From: Gemmatimonadota bacterium
GTDB lineage: Bacteria; Gemmatimonadota; Gemmatimonadetes; Gemmatimonadales; GWC2-71-9
Assembly (NCBI GenBank): GCA_016713785.1
Contig: JADJOM010000003.1
Coordinates: forward strand, 2,561,501 to 2,625,500
DNA: 64,000 nucleotides
Direction of reading: 5' to 3'
Shown here: positions 58,187 through 64,000 of the stretch, one piece after another
Layout: every line of letters begins with the position of its first letter
How positions within the stretch are numbered: position 1 is the stretch's first letter
Position numbers and translations under genes: made by a program
Notes under the pieces: model-generated
Database searches by the model: none
The model's input: only the letters and a program-made list of their open reading frames with translations
Told to the model about the DNA's origin: nothing

Positions 58187-59116
58187 CTAGTGCCGCACCG
58201 CCTCGCGCATCACGTTGCCCAGGATGAATGCGATGTTCGCCGGCCGCTCGGCCAGGCGACGCATCAGGTAGGGATACCACTGCGTCCCGAACGGAACATA
58301 GACCCGCACGTTGAACCCGGCGCCCCGCAGCTCGTCCTGCAGGTCCCGGCGGACCCCGTAGAGCATCTGGAACTCGAACCGCGCCGGGTCGATCCCCTGC
58401 GCCTTCGCAAAGCTCCGCGCATGGGCGATGATCGCGGCGTCGTGGGTGGCCAGGCCCGGGTAGTTGCCCCGGAGCATCAGCTGCTCCATCAGGGTCACGT
58501 AGTGCCGGTCCACGTCGGCCTTGTCGGGAAAGGCCACCTCGGGCGGCTCGAGGTACGCGCCCTTGCAGAGCCGCACCCGTGCCTTCGCCTCGACCAGGCG
58601 CGCCACGTCCTCGGTGGAGCGCCGCAGGCACGACTGGATGACCACCCCCACGTGCGGCCCGAAGGCAGGATAGACCTTCTGGTAGAAGAAGTCGAGCGTC
58701 CGCTGGGTGTAGGCGGAGCCTTCCATGTCCAGCCGGACGAAGCTGCCGCGCGCCTTGGCCCGCTCGAGGATCGCCGTCATATTGGCCAGGCAGGCGTCGG
58801 CGCTGATGTCGAAGCCCATCTGGGTGAGCTTCACCGAGACGTTGGAATCGACCCCGGTCTCGCCGATCCGGTCGAGCATCTGGAGGTAGGTGTCCCGGGC
58901 CTGGGCGGCCTCCGACTCCCGGGTGATGCTCTCGCCCAGAAGGTCGAGCGTCGCGGTGATCTTCCGCCGGTTGAGCTCACGGGCCGCCTCCACCGCGGTG
59001 TCCACGGTCTCCCCCGCCACGAAGCGCGAGGCGAACTTCCGGGCCAGCGGGTTGCTGCGGACAAAGCGGAACACCTGCGGCTGCTCCGAGAGCCAGAGTA
59101 GGCCGGTGCGCATCAT
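58187..59116 (-). CDS. Proline dehydrogenase
   Basis: Oxidises proline to pyrroline-5-carboxylate with FAD, passing electrons to quinone. 309 residues, the monofunctional size. Marks: VSVKLTQMGFDIS, RLDMEGSAYTQRTLDFF, RVRLCKGAYLEPPEVA (FAD and substrate region), LATHDAAIIAHARSFA, and EFQMLYGVR. The C-terminal YVPFGTQWYPYLMRRLAERPA is the conserved end. The usual partner P5C dehydrogenase gene is not adjacent. The small gene downstream is separated by two bases. Confidence 0.94.
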   Translation of the reverse strand: MMRTGLLWLSEQPQVFRFVRSNPLARKFASRFVAGETVDTAVEAARELNRRKITATLDLLGESITRESEAAQARDTYLQMLDRIGETGVDSNVSVKLTQMGFDISADACLANMTAILERAKARGSFVRLDMEGSAYTQRTLDFFYQKVYPAFGPHVGVVIQSCLRRSTEDVARLVEAKARVRLCKGAYLEPPEVAFPDKADVDRHYVTLMEQLMLRGNYPGLATHDAAIIAHARSFAKAQGIDPARFEFQMLYGVRRDLQDELRGAGFNVRVYVPFGTQWYPYLMRRLAERPANIAFILGNVMREAVRH

Positions 59117-59195
59117 GTCAGGACATCCTCGAGGGGGCGTGCATGGGGGCAGAACGATATCCGGCGGCCGCGACGCCTACAAGCGATGAATAATC

Positions 59196-59939
59196 ATGCG
59201 CGCTGACCCCGTCCGGATCGCGATGTGGTCCGGCCCGCGCAACATCTCCACCGCCATGATGCGCGCGTGGGAGAACCGCCCCGATGCCTGGGTGGTGGAC
59301 GAACCCCTCTACGCCCACTACCTGACCCAGGTTGCGGTGGCGCACCCGGGCGTGGACGAGGTCATCGGCCACCACGAGACCGACTGGCGCCTGGTGGTCG
59401 CCGGCCTCACCGGGCCCATCCCCCACGGCCGGGCCATCTACTACCAGAAGCACATGGCGCACCACTGGCTCCCCCACCTGCAGGGCGAGTGGCTGCTGGC
59501 GCTCCGGAACGCCTTCCTCATCCGTCATCCGGCAGAGATGCTGCCGTCGCTGAGCGCCAAGATGGGGCTCCCCATCCTGCGCGATACCGGGCTGCCGCAG
59601 CAGCTGGAGCTGTTCCGCTTTGTCCGGGCCCGCACCGGCGTCACCCCGCCGGTGCTCGACGCCGAGGACGTGCTCCGGGACCCGCGCGGGCTGCTGGGGG
59701 AGTTCTGCGCTCGAATGGAGGTGCCGTTCAGCGAGCGGATGCTGGCGTGGCCGGCGGGACGCCGCGCCACCGACGGCATCTGGGCCCGGCACTGGTACGA
59801 GGCGGTGGAGCGCTCCACCGGGTTCGAGCCCTGGCAGGCGCGGCCCCGGCAGGTGGGACCGGAGCTGGAGCCGCTGCTGGCGGAGTGCCTGCCGCTCTAC
59901 GAGGAGCTGTACCGGCACCGCCTGGGGGCCGGCGCCTGA
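59196..59939 (+). CDS. Sulfotransferase-like protein
   Basis: 247 residues with a P-loop of the sulfotransferase type (IAMWSGPRNISTAMMRAWENR) near the N-terminus and a later PEMLPSLSAKMG segment. The conserved EPLYAHYL and GYV-type ends fit the sulfotransferase-like domain that is fused to class IV aminotransferase domains in some plant and animal proteins. Here the aminotransferase-like gene lies 940 bases downstream (60877) with the heme-oxygenase operon between on the other strand. Substrate unknown; no genuine PAPS-binding residues can be confirmed. Confidence 0.75.
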   Translation: MRADPVRIAMWSGPRNISTAMMRAWENRPDAWVVDEPLYAHYLTQVAVAHPGVDEVIGHHETDWRLVVAGLTGPIPHGRAIYYQKHMAHHWLPHLQGEWLLALRNAFLIRHPAEMLPSLSAKMGLPILRDTGLPQQLELFRFVRARTGVTPPVLDAEDVLRDPRGLLGEFCARMEVPFSERMLAWPAGRRATDGIWARHWYEAVERSTGFEPWQARPRQVGPELEPLLAECLPLYEELYRHRLGAGA

Positions 59940-59964
59940 GGGCCGGCCCCCGGGAGGGCGGCGA

Positions 59965-60603
59965 TCACATGGCGTGCTGCGCCGCGACCTGATCGGCGAC
60001 CGCACCCAGGTGCGCGAACATCGCCTGGGCCGCCGCCACCACTGCCTCGCGCGCCGGGGCCGCCAGCGACAGGCCGTTCATGGCCTGCTTGTAGGCCGCC
60101 CAGCGCTCGGGCTGCACCGTCCCATACGGGTCCAGCGACTGCAGCCCGGCCCGGCTGCCCTCCGGGAGTTCGAGCCCACGCGCCACCATCTTCACCAGGA
60201 ACCGCCCGCCGTTGGTGCTGCCCTCGGTCACGTAGAACGCGCCGAGCAGTTCCTCGGGCGTCGCCTGCGCAATCCAGGCGTGGGCGAGGAGGGTCGCCGG
60301 GAGCGGCTCGGGCCGGAGCGAGCCGCCGAAATGGGTCAGGTCCGCCTCCAGGTCGGGCACCCGGAGGCGGGACGCGACCTCGAGCCCGGCCCAGGCCGGG
60401 TGGGCGGCGGCGGCGCGCACCAGGGCCGCCTCGAGCACCCGATGCACCAGCAGGAGCTGCTCGAGGTTGGCGACATACGGGGCCCGCGCGATGGTCCCGC
60501 GCCCGATCGACCGCATCAGGGGGCGGGCCTCCGCGGCCCGGTGCGCCACGGCGGTGGTTTCGCGGAGCTGATCCATGATGGAAACGGCGGCGGTGGTGGT
60601 CAT
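59965..60603 (-). CDS. Heme oxygenase (biliverdin-producing)
   Basis: 212-residue cytoplasmic heme oxygenase of the BphO/HmuO type. The N-terminal heme ligand His is in TTAVAHRAAEARP, and the second conserved segment is YVTEGSTNGGRF (G-rich distal helix). It opens heme to biliverdin, CO and Fe2+, giving iron. Starts at ATG 60603 overlapping the stop of a 29-residue membrane peptide (ATGA reading TGATG), so it is translationally coupled. The Fur-like box upstream suggests induction by iron shortage. No biliverdin-using phytochrome gene is nearby. Confidence 0.88.
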   Translation of the reverse strand: MTTTAAVSIMDQLRETTAVAHRAAEARPLMRSIGRGTIARAPYVANLEQLLLVHRVLEAALVRAAAAHPAWAGLEVASRLRVPDLEADLTHFGGSLRPEPLPATLLAHAWIAQATPEELLGAFYVTEGSTNGGRFLVKMVARGLELPEGSRAGLQSLDPYGTVQPERWAAYKQAMNGLSLAAPAREAVVAAAQAMFAHLGAVADQVAAQHAM

Positions 60604-60692
60604 CAGCGATTCCAGGCGAAGAGCGTGAGTCCCGTGCCGGCGGCGAGCCAGAGCAGCCCCTTGATCAGGAAGAACAGGAACGCCGCGGTCAT
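60603..60692 (-). CDS. 29-residue membrane peptide coupled to heme oxygenase
   Basis: Too short for routine gene calling: from ATG 60692 it reads MTAAFLFFLIKGLLWLAAGTG and ends LTLFAWNR before TGA 60605-60603, i.e. one transmembrane helix with a Trp-rich end. It shares bases with the ATG of heme oxygenase, so it is either a leader that sets ribosome coupling or a small membrane partner. An alternative GTG start at 60752 would place the operator inside the gene, so I prefer ATG 60692. Confidence 0.6.
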   Translation of the reverse strand: MTAAFLFFLIKGLLWLAAGTGLTLFAWNR

Positions 60693-60723
60693 CCAGCGAC
60701 GCCCCGTCTTGGGGATGGGACAT

Positions 60724-60738
60724 TGAGAACGATTCTCA
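60724..60738 (-). promoter_or_regulatory. Fur-like operator
   Basis: TGAGAACGATTCTCA, a near-palindrome with perfect TGAGAA / TTCTCA arms around a 3-base centre, close to the Fur 7-1-7 consensus form (TGANAAT-N-ATTNTCA). It lies just downstream of the predicted transcription start of the heme oxygenase operon. Confidence 0.65.
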
Positions 60739-60758
60739 GGTGAATTTGGCACGGGTTC

Positions 60759-60787
60759 ATCATACGGCGGAATGCCGAGGCTGTCAA
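60759..60787 (-). promoter_or_regulatory. Consensus sigma70 promoter of the heme oxygenase operon
   Basis: On the minus strand TTGACA (60787-60782), a 17-base spacer and TATGAT (60764-60759), i.e. five of six -10 bases. The expected start lies about 60752, roughly 15 bases before the Fur-like box, so repressor binding would block early elongation or clearance. Confidence 0.8.
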
Positions 60788-60876
60788 TCGGCTATGGCGG
60801 GTTCTGCCCGGAGACCGGCCACTTGCGCCCCGATCCACCTCACGGGAACATCCTCCACCCCCCAACCCCGCGACCC

Positions 60877-61779
60877 ATGCAACAGCGCTTCGACCCCCGC
60901 AATCGCGACCTCCTCGTCAACATCAACGGCGCCCTGATGCACCGCGACCAGGCGGGGGTGAGCCCCTTCGACTCCGTGGTCCAGGGGGGCGATGCCGTAT
61001 GGGAGGGGCTGCGGCTCTACCAGGGGCGGATCTTCCGCCTCACCGAGCATCTCGAGCGGCTGCGGCACTCGGCGCTGGCGCTCGCCTTCACCCAGATCCC
61101 CGCCGCGGCCGCCATCACCGAGGAGATCCGGAAGACCCTCGCCGCCAACGGCATGACCGACGGGGTCCACATCCGGCTCACGCTCACCCGCGGGATCAAG
61201 GTGACCAGCGGCATGGACCCGCGGCTCAACCAGGCCGGCCCCACGCTCATCGTCCTGGCGGAGCACAAGCCGCCGGTCTATGCCACCTCGGGGCTCAGCC
61301 TGGTGACCGCCTCGATCCGGCGCTTTCCGCCCGACTGCCTCGATCCCAAGATCCACCACAACAATCTGCTGCAGTCCATCCTGGCCAAGATCGAGGCCAA
61401 CGTCGCCGGGGCCGACGACGCCCTGATGCTCGACACCCGCGGCTTCATCGCGGAGACCAACGCCACCCACCTGTTCTTCGTGGAGGGCGGCCGGGTCCGC
61501 ACCCCGCGCACGGTGGCCTGCCCCGAGGGGATCACCCGCGCCACGGTGATCGAACTCTGCCAGGAGCACGGCCTCCCGCTCGAGATCACCGACCTCTCGC
61601 TCACCGAGGCCTACCGCGCCGACGAGGCCTTCTGCTCCGGCACCATGGGGGAGCTCGCCGCGGTGACGACGATCGACGGCCGGAGGATCGGTGCGGGCAC
61701 GGTGGGCCCGATCACCGAGCGGCTCGCCGCCCTGTTCCGGGAACTCACCGGCCGCGAGGGCACGGTGGTGGCGGGCTGA
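60877..61779 (+). CDS. Class IV aminotransferase-like protein with His at the catalytic Lys position
   Basis: 300 residues, similar to branched-chain aminotransferase (IlvE) and D-amino-acid aminotransferase. Visible marks: VWEGLRLYQGRIFRLTEHLERL near the N-terminus, LAKIEANVAGADDALMLD, and GFIAETNATHLFFVEGGRV. The PLP-binding Lys of IlvE (for example NYLSSLL preceded by K-x-x) should lie in the segment CLDPKIHHNNLLQSILAK; by memory alignment the Lys falls on a His (HHNN). It may therefore not form the usual aldimine, or the neighbouring Lys may serve. Start ATG 60877. Probably partner of the sulfotransferase-like gene. Confidence 0.8.
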   Translation: MQQRFDPRNRDLLVNINGALMHRDQAGVSPFDSVVQGGDAVWEGLRLYQGRIFRLTEHLERLRHSALALAFTQIPAAAAITEEIRKTLAANGMTDGVHIRLTLTRGIKVTSGMDPRLNQAGPTLIVLAEHKPPVYATSGLSLVTASIRRFPPDCLDPKIHHNNLLQSILAKIEANVAGADDALMLDTRGFIAETNATHLFFVEGGRVRTPRTVACPEGITRATVIELCQEHGLPLEITDLSLTEAYRADEAFCSGTMGELAAVTTIDGRRIGAGTVGPITERLAALFRELTGREGTVVAG

Positions 61780-61795
61780 GGGCCCGGGCCGGCGG

Positions 61796-62209
61796 CTAGG
61801 GGAGAAACCGCCCCCGCAGCTCCGGGGGCAGCATCGGGCAGGAGCCTTCCGGCCGGGCAAAGAGCCGCCCGCGCACCCGCGCGATGCCGTCGTAGCCCCC
61901 GTCGAGCAGCCAGGTGGGGAGCAGCCCCAGGATCCGGGCCAGCACCCGCCACCCGCCGCCCAGCCGCTCCGCGATATGGAGCGCCGCCCGCGACCGGACC
62001 AGGGTCCGCCCGTCGGCAGTGCGCACGATGACGCTGTCTGGGAGTTCGCCCCGGCGCGCCGGGTCGTAGGCCGCCTGGAAGGTGCTCCCCTGGAGCGGGG
62101 CGTAGCGGAACCGGGTGCCCTCGAGGTCCCGCGCCAGCACGAACTTCACCGACCGGTGACAGAGTCCGCAGCCGCCATCGTAGAACATCAGGTCTGGTGC
62201 CGGGGTCAT
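61796..62209 (-). CDS. DCC-family (DUF393) thiol-disulfide-type protein
   Basis: 137 residues from ATG 62209. It begins MTPAPDLMFYDGGCGLCHRSV, the DxxCxxC signature (DGGCGLC), then VLARDLEGTRFRYAPLQG. Two further Cys occur near SCPMLPP. Members are predicted thiol-disulfide oxidoreductases with unknown substrates. Convergent with the aminotransferase-like gene. Confidence 0.82.
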   Translation of the reverse strand: MTPAPDLMFYDGGCGLCHRSVKFVLARDLEGTRFRYAPLQGSTFQAAYDPARRGELPDSVIVRTADGRTLVRSRAALHIAERLGGGWRVLARILGLLPTWLLDGGYDGIARVRGRLFARPEGSCPMLPPELRGRFLP

Positions 62210-62293
62210 GGGCGGGTCCCAGGGGTGAAGGGTGCCTTGAAGACGCGCGAATGACGTCCGCATGACACCCAAACTGGTATATTGCGCCATCCC

Positions 62294-63427
62294 ATGACCA
62301 CCCCCCCATCACTTGGCATCCTGGAGCTGAGCGACCGCGGCGCCGGCTTCGTCCGGCGGCGGCAGTGCAGCTACCTCCCCGAAGACGGCGACTACTACGT
62401 CCCCCCCCGCCTGGTGGGCCAGTACGGCCTGCGGACCGGCGATGAGCTCTGGGGGGAGCTGGGTCGCTCCCCCGGCCGCGGCAAGGCCGCGCCGGTCGAG
62501 TCCCTCTCGCTGGTCAATGGCCGGCCTCCCGACGAGATGCGCCGCCGGCCCGCCTTCGGCAGCCTCGGCGCGATCCACCCCGACGCCCCGCTCCGGCTCG
62601 ACTGCGGCCTGCGCCGCTACGGCCAGCCCGACTACACCAACCGGGTGATCGACCTGCTCTGCCCCTTCGGCAAGGGGCAGCGCGCCCTGATCGTGGCCCC
62701 CGCCAAGGCGGGCAAGACGATGGTGCTCCAGGCGGTGGCGGAGGGGATCGCCAAGAACCACCCCAACGCCCTCCTCCTCATCCTGCTGGTGGATGAGCGG
62801 CCCGAGGAGGTCACCGAGATGGAGATGATCGGCTTCGGCGAGGTGGTGAGCTCCAGCTTCGACTTCCCCGCCGAGCGGCACGTGGCGGTGGCGGAGCTCA
62901 CGCTGGAGCGGGCCCGGCGGCGGGTGGAGATGGGCGAGGACGTGGTGCTGATCCTGGACTCGATCACCCGGCTGGCCCGGGCCTACAACACGGTGGAGCG
63001 GGGCACCGGGCGCACCATGACGGGCGGGCTCGACTCCTCGGCCCTCGAGAAGCCCAAGCGCTTCCTCGGCAGCGCGCGCCGCATCGACGAATCCAGGGGC
63101 GGCGGCTCGCTCACGATCATCGGCACGGCGCTGATCGACACCGGGTCCAAGATGGACCAGGTGATCTACGAGGAGTTCAAGGGCACCGGCAACAGCGAGC
63201 TCACCCTGAGTCGCGAGCTGGCCGAGCGACGGATCTTCCCCGCCATCGACCTCAAGGCCAGCGGCACCCGGCGCGAGGAGCTGCTGCTCCCGCCGCCGCT
63301 CCTCGCCGTGGCCACCACCCTGCGCAGCCGCACCGCGCCGATGACTCCGGTGGACGCCATGCAACAGGTGCTCACGCTGATGCGGCGCTCGGCGACGAAT
63401 GCGGAGCTGGTGGCGCAGGTAGACTGA
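62294..63427 (+). CDS. rho: Rho-family termination factor lacking the N-terminal domain
   Basis: 377 residues (E. coli Rho is 419). It starts directly at the cold-shock-like RNA-binding domain (LGILELSDRGAGFVRRRQCS, YYVPPRLVGQYGLRTGD), so the N-terminal helical Rho_N domain is absent. The ATPase core is intact: Walker A APAKAGKTMVLQ, LLVDERPEEVTEM, the Walker B/ring segment LILDSITRLARAYN, TALIDTGSKMDQVIYEEFKG. A TATATT at 62278-62283 precedes ATG 62294 by 10 bases, so the mRNA is nearly leaderless. Either the sole Rho with a short form or a second, specialised paralogue. Confidence 0.9.
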   Translation: MTTPPSLGILELSDRGAGFVRRRQCSYLPEDGDYYVPPRLVGQYGLRTGDELWGELGRSPGRGKAAPVESLSLVNGRPPDEMRRRPAFGSLGAIHPDAPLRLDCGLRRYGQPDYTNRVIDLLCPFGKGQRALIVAPAKAGKTMVLQAVAEGIAKNHPNALLLILLVDERPEEVTEMEMIGFGEVVSSSFDFPAERHVAVAELTLERARRRVEMGEDVVLILDSITRLARAYNTVERGTGRTMTGGLDSSALEKPKRFLGSARRIDESRGGGSLTIIGTALIDTGSKMDQVIYEEFKGTGNSELTLSRELAERRIFPAIDLKASGTRREELLLPPPLLAVATTLRSRTAPMTPVDAMQQVLTLMRRSATNAELVAQVD

Positions 63428-64000
63428 GCTCGCCCTCGGGCGCCGCCTCCAGCAGGTCGGCGTCCGGCTGCGCGGGGCTGGTGTATTCGAGCGCCAGCTC
63501 GCTCCCCGCCGCCGCCGCCTTCACCCGCTGCATCACCACCTGCCCCGCCCCGAGCGACATGTGGAAGGCGCGCACGTACTCCACCACCGCGCGGCCCACC
63601 GGCAGGTGCCCCGCCAGCAGCTCCGCGAAGGCCTGCGCGTTGCGGATGTGGGTGGCGGTCACCGCCTCCGACGCCCGCGCCCCCACCATCCGCGCCAGCT
63701 CGAGCGTCCGCTCCTGGTAGGCCCGCCGGTAGCGGATGAGCTTCACCACCAGGTCGAGCCGGAGCACGCGCCACCCCCGGAGCGTCGGCAGGGCGGCCTG
63801 CGCGGGCAGGTGGTCGAGCTCCAGCGCCGCCAGCGTCCGGGTCCGGATCGGCTCGTGCATCATCGCCGAGACGGGCACCACCGTCAGGTAGAGCTCCAGC
63901 GCCTCCAGCGGCGACACGCGGCTCGAAAATTCCCCCACGAACTGCAGCGCCTGCTCGGTGTGGCTGGCCACCAGCGCCTCCCACGCCACGGCGTACGCCA
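63372..64000 (-). CDS. Unassigned gene, 5' end outside the window
   Basis: The frame is open from the right edge (reading TAC GCC before GTG 63989) through to stop 63372, so the true start probably lies beyond 64000. The visible part is helical: MMHEPIRTRTLAALELDHLPAQ, YRRAYQERTLELARMVGA, ATHIRNAQAFAELLAGHLP, YVRAFHMSLGAGQVVMQR. No motif recognised. The last part overlaps the end of the Rho gene by 56 bases on the other strand. Confidence 0.5.
   Translation of the reverse strand, partial: AYAVAWEALVASHTEQALQFVGEFSSRVSPLEALELYLTVVPVSAMMHEPIRTRTLAALELDHLPAQAALPTLRGWRVLRLDLVVKLIRYRRAYQERTLELARMVGARASEAVTATHIRNAQAFAELLAGHLPVGRAVVEYVRAFHMSLGAGQVVMQRVKAAAAGSELALEYTSPAQPDADLLEAAPEGELSLPAPPAPHSSPSAASA

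Noticed and set aside
60692..60752. Longer version of the heme oxygenase leader peptide from GTG 60752
   Set aside because: It would put the Fur-like box and transcription start inside the reading frame.

Overview
The window is GC-rich (mostly G/C third positions) bacterial chromosome with densely packed genes on both strands. I see no tRNA, rRNA, transposase, phage gene or CRISPR array. Several traits together suggest a soil-type Gemmatimonadota (inference only, no marker gene decides it): many exported proteins whose signal peptides end in a short Ala-Gln motif, large Ser/Thr kinases with C-terminal TPR regions, many secreted peptidases and amidohydrolases, and very short or absent 5' leaders.

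Region 1 (115-16484) is a one-carbon cofactor island. It holds methenyl-H4MPT cyclohydrolase (mch), beta-RFAP synthase (mptG), both subunits of aminodeoxychorismate synthase (pabB, pabA), a dihydropteroate-synthase-like protein, a pterin dehydratase-like protein, a PTPS-like protein, an ATP-grasp ligase, a CitG-like protein, a HisA-like protein, a DUF447 protein, and two methanofuran genes (mfnB, mfnE). Read together it makes the carriers tetrahydromethanopterin and methanofuran: pABA from PabAB is condensed with PRPP by MptG, while the pterin genes, ATP-grasp ligase and furan genes plausibly supply the other parts. A secreted CocE hydrolase and an S9 peptidase interrupt it.

Region 2 (16507-22573) is a lanthanide-type methanol dehydrogenase cluster: a perfectly spaced promoter, a leader of about 545 nt, xoxF, xoxJ, the cytochrome xoxG, an exported pentapeptide-repeat protein and a beta-propeller lipoprotein. 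Periplasmic methanol oxidation by XoxF would yield formaldehyde for the H4MPT pathway of region 1. Fae, MtdB, the Fhc complex and PQQ synthesis are not in the window.

Region 3 (22615-36641) is mixed: DoxX protein, phosphofructokinase, a very short SelW-like gene with an in-frame UGA and a SECIS-like hairpin (a probable selenoprotein that ordinary ORF calling misses), an OmpA/TSP3 porin-like protein, secreted hydrolases, a TrmB-diguanylate cyclase-TetR operon and a diheme cytochrome c.

Region 4 (36715-58184) holds lon, two Ser/Thr kinases, a fused 2-oxoacid dehydrogenase E1, an S41 protease next to two paralogous TPR proteins, a YtcJ-type amidohydrolase, a P1 peptidase operon (with SDR, PfpI and MazG-like genes) and rsgA. 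Region 5 (58187-64000) holds proline dehydrogenase, a sulfotransferase-like gene and an aminotransferase-like gene that flank a heme-oxygenase operon with a consensus promoter and a Fur-like operator, a DCC-family protein, a Rho factor lacking the usual N-terminal domain, and a gene running off the end. Short period-8/9 GGCGGNNN repeats sit directly after several stop codons.
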